Below the pieces are notes generated by a model. That model had not been told where the DNA came from. It saw nothing but the letters and a program-made list of their open reading frames with translations, and searched no databases. DNA of 64,000 nt. It comes from Corynebacterium jeddahense. Lineage in GTDB: Bacteria; Actinomycetota; Actinomycetes; Mycobacteriales; Mycobacteriaceae. Below, piece by piece: positions 46,600 to 57,592 of the stretch. The translations under genes and the position numbers were made by a program. How positions within the stretch are numbered: position 1 is the first letter of the stretch; every line of letters begins with the position of its first letter. The stretch covers positions 1,674,001 to 1,738,000 of the forward strand of contig NZ_CP063194.1 of assembly GCF_028609865.1 (NCBI RefSeq), in the 5' to 3' direction.

Positions 46600-47703
46600 C
46601 TAGTCCTTTCGTGCGGCGCCGGCGGCCTCGACGATGCGTTGCGCCAGGTCCTCGGCCACGCTGCCGGCGCCGGAGTGCTCGAGGGCGTCGCGCATTTCGG
46701 CGAGGCGGGCGTCGTCGTGCAGCAGGGGCACCAGCGTCTCGACGAGCGTGTCCGCGGTAAGCGCGGCGTCGTCGATACGCAGCGCGGCGCCGGTGGCCAC
46801 GAGGTGCGCCGAGTTGAGGCCCTGCTCGCCGTTGCCGTGCGGCAGCGGGATGTAGATGGCGGGCAGCCCCGCGGCGGAATTCTCGGCCACGGTCATGGCG
46901 CCGGAGCGGCACACGACGACATCCGCGACGGCGTAGGCGGCCTCCATGTCGTCGATGTAGGACACGGCCGTGTAGCGGTCGTGCTTCGCCGGGGCGTCGT
47001 TTTTGCGGCCGTAGGCGTGCAGCACCTGGAACCCCTCGGCGGTGAGGCGCTCGACCGCGCCCGCGAGCGCGGCGTTGATGTTCACCGCGCCCTGCGAGCC
47101 GCCGGTGACGAGGATGGTCTTGCGCTGCGGGTCGAGGCCCCACATGCGGTAGCCGCGCTCGGCCTTGGCCCCGTCCGGGTCGACGCCGACGCCCGGGCGC
47201 ACGGGGATGCCGACGACGTCGCCGGGCATGCCGGAGTTGGGCACCGCGTTGAAGCCGGTGCCGCCGAGCTTGACGCCGAGCTTGTTGGCCATGCCGGCGA
47301 GCGCGTTCGTCTCGAGGACGAAGAACGGCAGCTTGAGCGACTTCGCCGCGAGGTACGCCGGGGCGGCAACGTAGCCGCCCGTGCCGAGGACGGCCTGGGC
47401 GCCGGTCGCGCGCATCGTCTTTTTCGCCTGGCGCACCGAGCGGCGCAGCTTGAACGGCACGGCGGCCAGCTTCCACGGCTTCCCGCGCGGGATCGGCACC
47501 GGGTCGATGAGCGCAAGCTCGAAGCCGCGGGCCGGCACGATTGTGGTTTCCAGTCCGCGCTCCGTACCCAGGGCGACGACCTCGGCGCCGTAGGTGTCGC
47601 GGAGCACCTCGCCGATGGCGAGCGCCGGCTCGATGTGGCCGGCCGTGCCGCCGCCGGCGACGACGACGCTCAGCGGTGCGGTGCGTTCCTCGTTGGTACC
47701 CAT
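46600..47703 (-). CDS. murG: UDP-N-acetylglucosamine--lipid I transferase MurG
   Basis: Makes lipid II from lipid I on the inner membrane face. 367 residues from ATG 47703: [20 protein letters not shown] (N-terminal Gly loop), [49 protein letters not shown] and [26 protein letters not shown] (UDP-GlcNAc pocket). A GTG four codons upstream is an alternative because AGGAGG is only 3 bases from the ATG. Confidence 0.96.
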   Translation of the reverse strand: MGTNEERTAPLSVVVAGGGTAGHIEPALAIGEVLRDTYGAEVVALGTERGLETTIVPARGFELALIDPVPIPRGKPWKLAAVPFKLRRSVRQAKKTMRATGAQAVLGTGGYVAAPAYLAAKSLKLPFFVLETNALAGMANKLGVKLGGTGFNAVPNSGMPGDVVGIPVRPGVGVDPDGAKAERGYRMWGLDPQRKTILVTGGSQGAVNINAALAGAVERLTAEGFQVLHAYGRKNDAPAKHDRYTAVSYIDDMEAAYAVADVVVCRSGAMTVAENSAAGLPAIYIPLPHGNGEQGLNSAHLVATGAALRIDDAALTADTLVETLVPLLHDDARLAEMRDALEHSGAGSVAEDLAQRIVEAAGAARKD

Positions 47704-47718
47704 GGTCCTCCTCACGTC

Positions 47719-49221
47719 CTAATGCCGTGGCGTGCGCGGCTGCCCATGGTAACGCTGCGGCGCCGCCGCCCGAGCGGTGACGGGTGTGCCGAAGCGCTCA
47801 CGGCGCGGCTGCTGGCGCCGCTCCGGCTCACCCTGCTGGACCTGTCGCGCGGAACGCTCCTGCTCCAGCGCGCGCGGCTCCGCAATGAAGAAGGCGCGGT
47901 CGAACACGGGGCGGCCGTAGTTCTGCATGGAGGAAATCGCGTCCGGCTCGTGGCGCGCGATGTTTGCGAGCACGCCCATCGCGCCGAGCGTGATCACCGC
48001 GGAAGAGCCGCCGGCGGACAGCATGGGCAGCTGGATGCCGGTGACGGGCAGCAGACCCACGACGTAGCCGATGTTCACGAAGGCCTGGGAGACCACCGCG
48101 GCGGTGAGGGAGGCGGCCATAAGCGCCTGGTACTGCGACTGGGCGCGGCGCGCGGTGCGCAGGCCAAAGAACGCGAGCAGTGCGAAAAGCGCGATCACGA
48201 GTGCGCCGCCCCACAGGCCGAGCTCCTCGCCGATGACGGCGAAGATGAAGTCGTTGCGTGCCTCTGGGAGGTAGAACCACTTCGCGCGGGACTGGCCGAG
48301 GCCGACGCCGAAGACGTTGCCGTCCGCGAGCGAGAGGAAGCCCTGGTGGGACTGGAAGGCCGCACCCTTGGTGTCGTCGAAGTGGCCGTGCAGCGCGTCG
48401 AAGTAGACGTGGAAGCGGTTCGAGCGGAAGCCCCCGGAGAAGAACGCGATGAGCAGCGCGACGAAGCCGCCGGCCGCGAGCACGCCGACCGCCTTGAGGG
48501 AGACGCCGGCGAACAGCAGGATGAACGCGACGACGACGGCGAAGGACAGCGCCATGCCCATGTCACCCTGCATGCCGATGAGCAGCACACACAGCGTGGC
48601 CACCGCGCCGAAGCCGACGAAGCCGTTGTCGATGGCGCCGATCCGCTTCGGGTCCTTGTGCTCGAGCACTTGGGCACCCCACATGGCGATGGCGACGCGG
48701 GCAACCTCGGACGGCTGGAGGCGCAGCGGGCCGATCGCGAGCCAGGACTGGGAGCCGACCTCCTCGCGGCCGGTGCCAAGGCTCGTGAGCACGGCGACGA
48801 GCAGGCAGATCGAGATGATCATGAGCCAGTTGGAGGCGCGGCGCAGGCGCTCCGGCGGCGTCTGCAGCGCGACCCAGAAGAGCACGAGGCCGAAGACCAC
48901 CATGATGGCCTGGCGGGCGGCCTGGGCCCACACGCTCGCGCTCGCTGCGAACGAGGTGGCCATGGACGAGCTCATCGCCATGACGACGCCGAGGCCTGCG
49001 AGGAAGAGCACGATGCTGCGGATCATCGTGTAGTCGATGAGCGGGCGCGCGTCGAGCGCGGCCTCGATGCGGCGGACCGCGGCGCTCAGCCGCGATTCCG
49101 CGGCGGGCTGCTGCGCGCGCTGCGGGCGGCGCTGCATCTGGCGCTGCGGTGAGTGCTGCATCTGGCGCTGCATTTCACCTGGTGCGCGTCGCTGCGCGCG
49201 GGGTTCGCGTTGAACCGTCAT
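47719..49221 (-). CDS. ftsW: Septal peptidoglycan polymerase FtsW
   Basis: A SEDS-family glycosyltransferase working with FtsI. 500 residues: a Gln/Arg-rich N-terminal tail with repeats of the type MQRQMQ/RPQRAQ (about 1-45), ten membrane segments, [23 protein letters not shown] (catalytic Asp region) and the C-terminal signature [26 protein letters not shown] basic Arg/Gln-rich cytoplasmic tail of about 70 residues follows. Both tails are longer than in proteobacteria, as is usual in actinobacteria. Confidence 0.95.
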   Translation of the reverse strand: MTVQREPRAQRRAPGEMQRQMQHSPQRQMQRRPQRAQQPAAESRLSAAVRRIEAALDARPLIDYTMIRSIVLFLAGLGVVMAMSSSMATSFAASASVWAQAARQAIMVVFGLVLFWVALQTPPERLRRASNWLMIISICLLVAVLTSLGTGREEVGSQSWLAIGPLRLQPSEVARVAIAMWGAQVLEHKDPKRIGAIDNGFVGFGAVATLCVLLIGMQGDMGMALSFAVVVAFILLFAGVSLKAVGVLAAGGFVALLIAFFSGGFRSNRFHVYFDALHGHFDDTKGAAFQSHQGFLSLADGNVFGVGLGQSRAKWFYLPEARNDFIFAVIGEELGLWGGALVIALFALLAFFGLRTARRAQSQYQALMAASLTAAVVSQAFVNIGYVVGLLPVTGIQLPMLSAGGSSAVITLGAMGVLANIARHEPDAISSMQNYGRPVFDRAFFIAEPRALEQERSARQVQQGEPERRQQPRRERFGTPVTARAAAPQRYHGQPRTPRH

Positions 49222-49239
49222 CGTGCCCCTTCCGTCCCA

Positions 49240-49267
49240 GTAAGTCTCAACCTGAAGTTGAGCTTAC
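49240..49267. promoter_or_regulatory. Stem-loop at the murD/ftsW junction
   Basis: GTAAG-T-CTCAAC, loop CTGAA, GTTGAG-CTTAC: 11 base pairs with one bulge. It contains the murD stop codon and ends 18 bases before the ftsW start. There is no T run, so attenuation, mRNA processing or a protein site is more likely than simple termination. Confidence 0.6.
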
Positions 49268-50655
49268 TTGTTGTCCGGGCACCAGTGTCGCATTGCGGCG
49301 GCCGCAAACGCGTCACCACGCGCCGACATGCCGGAAAACATGTCGAGGCTCGCGGCCGCGGGGGCGAGGAGCACGGTGTCGCCGGGCTGGGCCTGCGTCG
49401 CGGCCCACGCCACGACCGCGTCCATGGCCTCCTCCGGGTCCGTCGAGTCGGTGACGAACACCGGCAGGTCCGGGGCGGCGCGGCGCACGGACTCCCGGAT
49501 GAGCTCGCGGTCCGCACCGAGCAGCGCGACCGCGCGGAACTGCTCCGCGTGCGCCTGCACCACCGCGTCGACGGAGGCGCCCTTGAGCTGCCCGCCCGCG
49601 ACCCACACGACCGTGCCGGCGCCGGTGAGCGCGGAATCGGCGGCGTGCGGGTTGGTGGCCTTCGAGTTGTCCACCCACTCCACCCCGCCACCGGAGTGCA
49701 CGACCGCGCCGCGGTGACCGCGCACACGGTAGGACGCGAGCGCGCGCTGGATGTGCACCGGCGTGGCGCCCTGGGTGAGCGCAACCGCGGATGCCGCGAG
49801 GGCATCGAGGACACCCGCCGCCCCCGAGGGCTCGATCCCCTCGGCGCTTGCGACGTCGACCGTCTCGCCCGCCAGCTTCGCGACGATGCGCCCGTCCACC
49901 ACGCCGACCTGGCCGTCCGCCGGCTCATTGAGCGTGAAACCGACGATGTCGTCGCGCCCCGTCGCCGCGGCGAGGCGGCGTACCTCCGCGTCGTCGACGC
50001 CGGCGACGGCAACCGGGGCCTGGAGCACCTTGGCCTTGGCTGCCGCGTAGGCGGCGAAGCTGCCGTGCCAGTCGATGTGGTCGTCTGCGAGGTTGAGCAG
50101 CACGCCCGCGTCCGGGACGAGCTGGGAGGACCAGTGGAGTTGGAAGCTCGACAGCTCGGCGACGAGGACGTCCACGCGCTCGTCGAGAAGCATGACCTCG
50201 CTCACGGCGACCCCGATGTTGCCGCACGCGCTCGCGCGCCGGCCGGTGTCGCGGGCGGCCTCGGCCATCATCGCGGCGAGCATGCCCGTCGTCGTGGTCT
50301 TGCCGTTGGTGCCGGTGACCACGAGCCACGTGCGCGGCGGGCCGAACACGCCCGCGCGGTCGAGCCGGTAGCAGAGCTCGACGTCGCCGATGACCTCGAC
50401 GCCGGCGGACGCAGCGTCGACAAGCAGGGGCGTATCCGGGCGCCACCCGGGGGACGTGACCACGAGCTCGGTCTCGCCGAAGCGGGCGCGCGCCTCGTCG
50501 CTCGTGCAGGTGGCGAAGCCGAGCTCGGTGGCCCGGACGCGGCCCGCGGGGGTGTCGTCGACAACGGTGAAGTCGGCGCCCGCACGCGCGAGCAGCTGCG
50601 CGGCGCCGAGGCCGGACACGCCGGCGCCGGCGACGAGGACGGGGCCGTCAAGCAT
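49264..50655 (-). CDS. murD: UDP-N-acetylmuramoylalanine--D-glutamate ligase
   Basis: Adds D-Glu to UDP-MurNAc-L-Ala. 463 residues starting at an ATG that shares a base with the mraY stop. N-terminal VLVAGAGVSGLGAAQLL, ATP loop VVTGTNGKTTTTGM, ELSSFQLHW, NLADDHIDWHGSF, and WVDNSKATNPHA with C-terminal LLAPAAASLDMFSGMSARGDAF. The usual HxxR/DSKATN motifs are intact. Confidence 0.96.
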   Translation of the reverse strand: MLDGPVLVAGAGVSGLGAAQLLARAGADFTVVDDTPAGRVRATELGFATCTSDEARARFGETELVVTSPGWRPDTPLLVDAASAGVEVIGDVELCYRLDRAGVFGPPRTWLVVTGTNGKTTTTGMLAAMMAEAARDTGRRASACGNIGVAVSEVMLLDERVDVLVAELSSFQLHWSSQLVPDAGVLLNLADDHIDWHGSFAAYAAAKAKVLQAPVAVAGVDDAEVRRLAAATGRDDIVGFTLNEPADGQVGVVDGRIVAKLAGETVDVASAEGIEPSGAAGVLDALAASAVALTQGATPVHIQRALASYRVRGHRGAVVHSGGGVEWVDNSKATNPHAADSALTGAGTVVWVAGGQLKGASVDAVVQAHAEQFRAVALLGADRELIRESVRRAAPDLPVFVTDSTDPEEAMDAVVAWAATQAQPGDTVLLAPAAASLDMFSGMSARGDAFAAAAMRHWCPDNK

Positions 50656-51761
50656 TACAGCCCCACCCCGTTCTGGGAGAGCCACTCGCCGTAGAACACG
50701 GCGAGGCCGAGCATGACGGACATCGCGGCGATGATCCAGAACCGCACCACCACCGCGGTCTCCGGCCAGCCGCCGTTTTCAAAGTGGTGGTGGAACGGCG
50801 CCATGCGGAACACACGCTTGCCCGTGGTCTTGAACGAGGCGACCTGGATGACCACCGAGGCAGCCTCGAGGACGAACAGCGAGCCGATGATGATCATGAG
50901 CAGCTCGGTGCGCGAGCCGACGGAAAGGCCCGCGACGAGTCCGCCGAGGGCGAGCGAGCCGGTGTCGCCCATGAAGATCTTCGCGGGCGCCGCGTTCCAC
51001 CACAGGAAGCCGACGCAGGCGCCGAAACCGGATGCGGCGAGGATGGCGAGGTCGAGCGGGTCGCGCACCGTGTAGCACCCAGCCGTGGCCACCGCGTCGC
51101 AGGAGTTGCGGAACTGCCAGAACGTGATGCCGGTGTAGGCGGCCATGACGAGCGCCGTCGTGCCCGCGGCTAGGCCGTCGAGGCCGTCGGTGAGGTTCAC
51201 CGCGTTGGACCACGCCGCGAGCAGGATGTAGATGAACGCGAGGAAGGCGATGGTGCCGATGACGCCGCCGCCCAGGTTGAGGTGGATGGTGTCGATGTCG
51301 CGCACGAAGGAGAGGAACGGCGAGCCCGGGGTGAGCCCGTTCTCGTCCGGGAAGCGCAGGATGAGCAGGCCGAAGCCGATGGCGATGACGAACTGGGCGA
51401 CGAGCTTGGCGGTCTTGTTCAGCCCGAGGTTGCGGTGCATGAACAGCTTGATGCCATCGTCCGCGAAGCCGACGAGGCCGAGGGCGAGGGTGAGCCCAAG
51501 CACGATGAGGCCGGACGCGGTGAACGCGGTGTGGCCCGTGGCCAGCGCGCACAGGCTGCCGCCGAGATAGCCGAGCGTGATGCCGAGCAGGATAGCCATG
51601 CCGCCCATGGTCGGGGTGCCGCGCTTGCGGGCGTGGGACGCCGGGCCGTCCTCCCGGATCTCCTGCCCCATCGCGCGCCGGTTGAAGTACCGGATGAACT
51701 GCGGCGTGACAAAGATCGAGACCAGGAAACTGATGATCCCGGCGCAGATGACTTGAACCAT
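50655..51761 (-). CDS. mraY: Phospho-N-acetylmuramoyl-pentapeptide transferase
   Basis: Transfers phospho-MurNAc-pentapeptide to undecaprenyl phosphate, giving lipid I. 368 residues with ten membrane helices and the conserved cytoplasmic loops: [27 protein letters not shown] (Asp pair), [38 protein letters not shown] and [18 protein letters not shown] at 51761. Confidence 0.97.
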   Translation of the reverse strand: MVQVICAGIISFLVSIFVTPQFIRYFNRRAMGQEIREDGPASHARKRGTPTMGGMAILLGITLGYLGGSLCALATGHTAFTASGLIVLGLTLALGLVGFADDGIKLFMHRNLGLNKTAKLVAQFVIAIGFGLLILRFPDENGLTPGSPFLSFVRDIDTIHLNLGGGVIGTIAFLAFIYILLAAWSNAVNLTDGLDGLAAGTTALVMAAYTGITFWQFRNSCDAVATAGCYTVRDPLDLAILAASGFGACVGFLWWNAAPAKIFMGDTGSLALGGLVAGLSVGSRTELLMIIIGSLFVLEAASVVIQVASFKTTGKRVFRMAPFHHHFENGGWPETAVVVRFWIIAAMSVMLGLAVFYGEWLSQNGVGL

Positions 51762-51798
51762 GGAGTGCTCTACCTTGCTTGTCGTTTCGTCGCGAGTC

Positions 51799-53319
51799 TT
51801 ACCTAAGCGTATGCCCTTGCAGCAGCGACTCGGCCACCGCCCACAGCCGCGCGGCGTTCGACGCCTTCACCAAGACCACATCGCGGTCCTCTCGGGTGCG
51901 CCAGTCCTCGGCCCCCGCCGGCGCTGCGGCCAGCAGCTCACGCACCGCGTCGGCGGCCTCGGCGGTGTCGTCGACGACGGTCGTCTGGATGCCGTGCTCG
52001 CGGGCGCGCTCCCCCAGGGCGTCGAGCGCGTTGGTGCGCCCGACGACGACAAGGTGCGTCACCCGGTAGCGTGCCAGCTCGTCGGCGAGGGCCGCGTGCT
52101 CCTCGACGGCGCCCGCGCCGAGCTCGCTCATCTCGCCGAGGACAGCGACGGAGCGCACGCCGGGCCGCGCCGCCGCGGTGTAGCCGAGGGCGGCGATCGC
52201 GGCGCGCATCGACTCCGGGTTGGCGTTGTAGGCGTCGTTGATCACGGTCACGCCGTCGGCACGCGTGTTGACGTCCATGCGGTTGACCGACACGGAGTGC
52301 GCGCTCGACAGCGCCGCCGCCACCGTCGCGGCGTCCATGCCCAGCTCCACGCCCACCGCCGCGGCGGCGAGCGCGTTGCCCACCTGGTGCGCGCCGAAGA
52401 CGTTGAGCTCCACGTGCTGCGGCTCGCCGGCCGGGGTGTGCATGGTGAACGAGGCGCGCGCCACCGCGTCGAGCTCGACGTCCGTGGCGTAGTAGTCCGC
52501 CTCGCGCGAGCCGGACGCGGAGAACGTGACCACACGCGCCTGCGTGCGCGGCGCCATCGCGGAGACGAGGTCGTCGTCGGCGTTGAGCACCGCGACGCCG
52601 CTGGCAGGCAGCGCCTCGACGAGCTCGCCCTTCGCCACGGCGATGTTCTCGCGGGAGCCGAACTCGCCGATGTGCGCGGAGCCCACGTTGAGCACGACGC
52701 CGATCGAGGGCGGCGCGATCGTCGCGAGGTGCGCGATGTGACCGATCCCGCGAGCGGACATCTCGGCGACGAGGTAGTCGGTTTCCTCGGTGCAGCGCAG
52801 CACGGTGTACGGGTGCCCGATCTCGTTGTTGAAGGAGCCGGGCGGCGCCACGGTCTCGCCGGCGCGCGAGAGCACGGCGGCGATAAGATCCTTCGTCGAC
52901 GTCTTGCCGGCCGAGCCGGTCACGCCGACGATCTGCAGCCCGTGGTCCGCGGCGAGCTCGCGCGCCACCGCCGCCGCCAGCTTCGACATCCCGTCGACGA
53001 CACCGGCCGCGGAGCCGTCGGGGTCGTTCGCCGCGAGGTCGGAGTTGTCCCCCTCGTGGGGCGGCCGCTTCTCGACGATCACCGCAGGACGGCCCACCTC
53101 CCTCGTCGTCAGCGACGCGGTCGCGCCCGCCTCCGCGGCCTTGTCCACGAAATCGTGGCCGTCGACGCGCGCACCGGGGAAGGCGACAAACAGCCCGCCG
53201 GGCCCGATCTTGCGCGAGTCGAACTCAACATAGCCGGTGACCATGGCGTCCGGATCTGCCTCGGGGCTCAGCCGGCCCCCGGTGATCTCGGCGATGCGAG
53301 CCAACGTCATTGGAATCAT
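51799..53319 (-). CDS. murF: UDP-N-acetylmuramoyl-tripeptide--D-alanyl-D-alanine ligase
   Basis: Completes the pentapeptide by adding D-Ala-D-Ala. 506 residues from ATG 53319, 5 bases after murE. Features: [20 protein letters not shown] loop [66 protein letters not shown], and [15 protein letters not shown]. All are typical of MurF. Confidence 0.96.
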   Translation of the reverse strand: MIPMTLARIAEITGGRLSPEADPDAMVTGYVEFDSRKIGPGGLFVAFPGARVDGHDFVDKAAEAGATASLTTREVGRPAVIVEKRPPHEGDNSDLAANDPDGSAAGVVDGMSKLAAAVARELAADHGLQIVGVTGSAGKTSTKDLIAAVLSRAGETVAPPGSFNNEIGHPYTVLRCTEETDYLVAEMSARGIGHIAHLATIAPPSIGVVLNVGSAHIGEFGSRENIAVAKGELVEALPASGVAVLNADDDLVSAMAPRTQARVVTFSASGSREADYYATDVELDAVARASFTMHTPAGEPQHVELNVFGAHQVGNALAAAAVGVELGMDAATVAAALSSAHSVSVNRMDVNTRADGVTVINDAYNANPESMRAAIAALGYTAAARPGVRSVAVLGEMSELGAGAVEEHAALADELARYRVTHLVVVGRTNALDALGERAREHGIQTTVVDDTAEAADAVRELLAAAPAGAEDWRTREDRDVVLVKASNAARLWAVAESLLQGHTLR

Positions 53320-53324
53320 GTCTG

Positions 53325-54818
53325 TTACGCCTTCCTGCCGGCGAGCGCGCGCCGCATTTCTTCTCTGTCGTCGAAGTGGAGCTTGCGGTCGCCCACCAGC
53401 TGCCCCACCTCGTGGCCCTTGCCCACGACGATGATCGCGTCGCCGGGGCGCGCCCACGCCACGAGCGCGTCGATGGCCTCGCCGCGCGGGCCGATCTCCA
53501 CAATCTCGGCGCCGGTGCCGGCGCCGCGCGCGCCCTCGAGGACCGCCGCGCGGATCGCGGCGGGGTCCTCGGTGCGGGGGTTGTCGTCGGTGACCACGAC
53601 GTAGTCCGCGCCCTTCGCGGCCTCGGCGCCCATGAGCGGGCGTTTCGACGCATCCCGGTCGCCGCCGGCGCCGACGGCGACGCCGATGCGTCCGTCGACC
53701 TGGCCGCGCAGCGTGGACAGCACCGCCCCGATCGCGGCCGGCTTGTGGGCGTAGTCAACGACCGCGACGAAGGGCTGGCCCTCGTCGATGCGCTCCATGC
53801 GCCCCGGCACCGCGGCGCGCTCGAGCCCGGCGAGAAACGCGTCGAGGTCGACGCCGGCCACCTCGGCGACGCCCGCCGCGAGCGCCGCGTTGGCGACGTT
53901 AAAGGCGCCCGGCATCGGCAGCGCGAACTCCCGGTCGGGCCCCGCGCCGTGGAGGCGGACGTGCTGGGTGCCGGAGGCGTCGATACGCACGAGCTCCGCG
54001 GTGATGTCCGCCTCCCCGCGGGTGGCGACGGTGACCGGGGACTCGGCGAGCGCGGCCATGCGCTGGCCCCACTCGTCGTCGACGCAGACGACGCTGCGGG
54101 CGGCGCGGAGCTCGCTCGCCGGGTCGAAGAAGAGGGCCTTGGCCTGGAAGTAGTCCTCCATCGTCGGGTGGAAGTCCAGGTGGTCCTGCGAGAGGTTGGT
54201 GAACGCGGCGACGTCGAACTCGGCGCCGGTGACGCGGCCGAGCATGAGCGCGTGGGAGGAAACCTCCATGACCACGTGCGTCACGCCCTCGTCGCGCATG
54301 TGCGCGAAAAGCGCCTGCAGCGTCGGTGCCTCGGGCGTGGTCAGCTCGGTGGCGATGTCGCGGCCCACGATCTTCGTGCCCGTCGTGCCGATGAGCCCCA
54401 CCTTGCAACCTGCCGCGGTCAGCTCGCGCTCGAGCATGTACGTCGTCGTGGTCTTGCCGGACGTGCCCGTCACGCCGAGCAGGGTGAAGTCGCGCGATGG
54501 GTGCCCGTAGATCTCGGCGGCAACGTGGCCAAGCACCGCGCGCACGTCGTCGACAACGAGGACGGGGCGGCGATCCGACGTCTGCTGGATGATGGCGAGG
54601 CCGTCTTCGTCGGTGAGGACCGCGCCGGCGGCGGAGTCGAAGGCGTAGCTCGCCCCGTGGACGCGGGTACCGGGCAGCGCGGCGAAGAGCCCACCCGGTT
54701 CGACCTGCGACGAATCGAGGCCGACGAACGTTACGGGCACCTCGCCGGCCGGGGCGTTGACGACGCGCGCGCCCGCCAGCTCGGCGAGGCGCTGCAGCGT
54801 TGGCGTAGGCGTTGGCAT
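53325..54818 (-). CDS. murE: UDP-N-acetylmuramoyl-L-alanyl-D-glutamate--2,6-diaminopimelate ligase
   Basis: Adds the third stem-peptide residue. 497 residues from ATG 54818, which has GGAAGGA six bases upstream; an ATG at 54833 adds five residues. Motifs: VTFVGLDSSQVEPGGLFAALPG, ATP loop GVTGTSGKTTTTYML, TTPEAPTLQALFAHM, NLSQDHLDFHPTMEDY, VVDYAHKPAAI and TDDNPRTEDPAAI. The DNPR motif marks specificity for meso-diaminopimelate, as expected for a corynebacterial wall. Confidence 0.96.
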   Translation of the reverse strand: MPTPTPTLQRLAELAGARVVNAPAGEVPVTFVGLDSSQVEPGGLFAALPGTRVHGASYAFDSAAGAVLTDEDGLAIIQQTSDRRPVLVVDDVRAVLGHVAAEIYGHPSRDFTLLGVTGTSGKTTTTYMLERELTAAGCKVGLIGTTGTKIVGRDIATELTTPEAPTLQALFAHMRDEGVTHVVMEVSSHALMLGRVTGAEFDVAAFTNLSQDHLDFHPTMEDYFQAKALFFDPASELRAARSVVCVDDEWGQRMAALAESPVTVATRGEADITAELVRIDASGTQHVRLHGAGPDREFALPMPGAFNVANAALAAGVAEVAGVDLDAFLAGLERAAVPGRMERIDEGQPFVAVVDYAHKPAAIGAVLSTLRGQVDGRIGVAVGAGGDRDASKRPLMGAEAAKGADYVVVTDDNPRTEDPAAIRAAVLEGARGAGTGAEIVEIGPRGEAIDALVAWARPGDAIIVVGKGHEVGQLVGDRKLHFDDREEMRRALAGRKA

Positions 54819-54833
54819 AGCGGTTCCTTCCAT

Positions 54834-56786
54834 TTATTGGGCCTGCAGCACGTACGGCTCGGCGGGCGGGCTCAGCGGGACGTTCTCGCGACTGAGCATC
54901 CAGCTCGCGATCTGGCGGAACACCGGCGCGGCGGACTGCCCGCCCGTGCCGCCGTGGAGGACGCCACGCTGGGGCTCGTCGAGCATGATGGCGACGACGA
55001 AGCGCGGGTTGTCCGCCGGCGCGATCCCGGCGAAGGTGATCCAGTACGCGCTCTGCGAGTACGCGCCAGTCTCCGGGTTCACCTTCTGCGCCGTGCCGGT
55101 CTTGCCGGAGAGCTGGTAGCCCTCGAGGCCGTTGCCCTGCGCGGTGCCGGAGTTGACGCCGGTGGGGTCCTGCTGGAACGCGGAGCGGAACATGTCCACG
55201 GTGGTGCGCGCCGTCTCCGGGGACACGACGCGGGTGTGCTTCGGCTCCTCGCGCGGCAGCTCTTCGCCGTCCGGGCCGGTGACCTTCGCGATGATGCGCG
55301 GCTCGATGCGCTCGCCGTCGTTGGCCAGCGTCTGGTACACGCTCGCCATCTGCAGCGCGGTCCAGCTCATGCCCTGGCCGATGGGCAGGTTGGCGAAGGT
55401 GCCGCCGGACCACTGCTCGATGACGGGCAGCAGGCCCTCGGACTCGTTCGGCAGCTCAATGCCGGTGGCGGAGCCGATGCCGAAGCGCTGCAGGTAGTCC
55501 CAGTAGCGCTCCTCGCCGAGGCGCTGCGCGAGCTGCAGCGTGCCCACGTTCGAGGACTTTCCGAAGATGCCGGCGGTGGTGTACGGCATCACGCCGTGCT
55601 CCCACGCGTCGCGCACGGTCACGCCGGCCATGTCGATAGAGCCGGGCACCTGGTGCACCTCGCTCGGGTCCGTAAGCCCCTGGTCGATCGCCGCCGCGGC
55701 GGTGATCACCTTCGCCACCGAACCTGGCTCGAACGGGTGGGACACCGCGGGGTTCTCGAAGTCCTTGCCCTGCTTGATTTGCTTTTCGACGTCACCGTTC
55801 GGATTGATCGTGTCAGTGTTCGCCATCGCGAGCACCTCGCCCGTGTGCGCGTCGAGCACCACCGCCTCGGCCTGCTTCGCCAGCGAGTTCGCCTTCGCCT
55901 GCTCGAGCACCTGCTGCACGTACGTCTGCAGGTTGAGGTCGACGGTGAGCTCGACGCGGGAGCCGCCAACCGCGGGGACGACGTCGCGCAGCGTGCCCGG
56001 GATCGACTGACCGTCCGCCGAGACGTCCTCGGTGGAGCGTCCGTCGATGCCGTTAAGGTCCGCGTCCCGCGACGCCTCGAGGCCGAACTGGCCCTCCCCG
56101 TCCGCGGACACCTTACCCACGATGTTCTCCCCCACCGCGCCGTTCGGGTACTGGCGGATGTCCTGGTGGTCCGCGGCGATGCCGTGGAACTTCTCCGTCA
56201 CCTTCGCGGCGACGTCCGGGTCCACGTTGCGCACAAGCACCTCGTAGGTCGTGTCGGCGTGGAGCTTGTCCAGGATCTCCTTCGCGCTCACCTTGCCAAC
56301 CTGCGCGGTCGGCTCGCCCGACGCGTTGTCGCCGCTCGACGTGACCTCGCCGTCGCCGATCATGCCGGGGATTTCGTTGGCCATCGTTCGCAGGGTGTCC
56401 TCGACGCGGGCGTCGACCTGGGCGGCGATGTCGTCGGCCGAGAGGCCGTCGATACGCATCTGCAATTCCTGCTGCTCTTTGAGTTCCTCGCGTAGCTGCA
56501 CCGGCGAGACGGTCAGCGAGCGTGCCTGCATGGTGTAGGCGAGCTTGTTGCCGTCCCGGTCGACGATGTCGCCGCGGCGCGCGCGGTCGACGTAGGTGCG
56601 GCTGCGCTGCTCGTGCGCCTGGGCGCGCAGCTCGTCGCCGATGACGACCTGAACCCAGAACAGGCGGCCGATGAGCAGCGCCGCCACCGCGAGGAAGATG
56701 AGGGCGAGGACGTAGACGCGCCGGCTCGTGATGTTCTGCTGGCCGCGGGGTGCGCCGGAAGATGCAGAGCGCGCTGTACTACCCAC
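54834..56786 (-). CDS. ftsI: Septal class B penicillin-binding protein FtsI (PBP3)
   Basis: Transpeptidase cross-linking septal peptidoglycan with FtsW. 650 residues: a short cytoplasmic tail, one helix (about 23-48), a dimerisation/pedestal domain beginning RGDIVDRDGNKLAY, and the penicillin-binding domain with S356VAK, SSN near 411-413 and KTG at 562-564. GTG start at 56786, with GAAAGGA somewhat far upstream. The murE start follows its stop closely, so the two are co-translated. Confidence 0.96.
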   Translation of the reverse strand: MGSTARSASSGAPRGQQNITSRRVYVLALIFLAVAALLIGRLFWVQVVIGDELRAQAHEQRSRTYVDRARRGDIVDRDGNKLAYTMQARSLTVSPVQLREELKEQQELQMRIDGLSADDIAAQVDARVEDTLRTMANEIPGMIGDGEVTSSGDNASGEPTAQVGKVSAKEILDKLHADTTYEVLVRNVDPDVAAKVTEKFHGIAADHQDIRQYPNGAVGENIVGKVSADGEGQFGLEASRDADLNGIDGRSTEDVSADGQSIPGTLRDVVPAVGGSRVELTVDLNLQTYVQQVLEQAKANSLAKQAEAVVLDAHTGEVLAMANTDTINPNGDVEKQIKQGKDFENPAVSHPFEPGSVAKVITAAAAIDQGLTDPSEVHQVPGSIDMAGVTVRDAWEHGVMPYTTAGIFGKSSNVGTLQLAQRLGEERYWDYLQRFGIGSATGIELPNESEGLLPVIEQWSGGTFANLPIGQGMSWTALQMASVYQTLANDGERIEPRIIAKVTGPDGEELPREEPKHTRVVSPETARTTVDMFRSAFQQDPTGVNSGTAQGNGLEGYQLSGKTGTAQKVNPETGAYSQSAYWITFAGIAPADNPRFVVAIMLDEPQRGVLHGGTGGQSAAPVFRQIASWMLSRENVPLSPPAEPYVLQAQ

Positions 56787-56869
56787 GTGCGTTCGCCCAT
56801 CCTTTCTCCGGCGGAAATACTTGCTCCATCATGCACCGCGTGACCGGCCCCGCGGTGGTGCCACGCGGG

Positions 56870-57580
56870 CTACGGCCGGGCGGCCGCGTTGGACTGGTAC
56901 GGCGCGACGTTCGCGAACTGCTGCGGCGCGGGCTGGGCCGGCTGGCCCGGCTGGTTCGCGCCGAGCGTGCGGCCGCCCGGGCGCTGCGTCAGCGAGTCGC
57001 CCAGCTCGCTCGTGGCCTTGTCGTCGCTCGACGCGCGGGCCTTGCCGATGGCGTCGCCGTTGACGTCCGCGAGCTTTGCCGACGCCTCCGGGTTGAACGG
57101 CTGTCGTTCCTCGGCGTGGCCCTCCGCGTCGACCGTGACGATGCCGGGCTCGGCGGGCACGACCATGCCCGCGGCCTCCGCCCGCTCCGCGATGTGCGCG
57201 GCGGAACGGCGCTGCTCGAGGTCGCGGTTGAGCGACTCCACCTGGTTCGTCAAGTCGCGCTCCTGCGATTGGAGCTGCTGGATGGTGAAGGTCTGCGAGG
57301 TGGCCACGCCGGAGAGCACCATCGCGAGCGCAATGCCGACGAAGAGCAGCGGCAGCGCGATCTGCGAGAGCGAGGAGAAGCGCGACTGCGCCTGCGGCGT
57401 CGACGCCACGCGGCGACCGCGGACGGACACAACCTGCTGGGAGCCCAGGCGGCCGCGGGCCTTGGGGTGCGGCACGTGGGGCTTGACACCCGGCATCGGG
57501 TGCTCGGTGCGGCGCGGCGTGCGCCCCGGCGCGCGGGTGTCCGTCGCGGGGCGGACGGCGGTGCGGGTCTGTCGTGCCAT
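56870..57580 (-). CDS. ftsL: FtsL-like septum formation protein
   Basis: 236 residues with a long basic cytoplasmic N-terminus (about 1-70), one membrane helix (IALPLLFVGIALAMVLSGV) and a short coiled coil (FTIQQLQSQERDLTNQVESLNRDLEQRRSAAHIAERA). A Pro/Gln/Ala tail ends near NAAARP. Position between rsmH and ftsI and the topology identify the FtsL equivalent, although sequence conservation in this family is low. FtsL links FtsQ and FtsB to FtsW/FtsI. Confidence 0.82.
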   Translation of the reverse strand: MARQTRTAVRPATDTRAPGRTPRRTEHPMPGVKPHVPHPKARGRLGSQQVVSVRGRRVASTPQAQSRFSSLSQIALPLLFVGIALAMVLSGVATSQTFTIQQLQSQERDLTNQVESLNRDLEQRRSAAHIAERAEAAGMVVPAEPGIVTVDAEGHAEERQPFNPEASAKLADVNGDAIGKARASSDDKATSELGDSLTQRPGGRTLGANQPGQPAQPAPQQFANVAPYQSNAAARP

Positions 57581-57592
57581 GGCTAGTGTCCT

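Noticed and set aside
56513..56836. A 107-residue frame starting ATGGGCGAACG before ftsI as an extra small gene
   Set aside because: It overlaps the ftsI start in another frame, and its product is only a frame-shifted version of the FtsI N-terminus.
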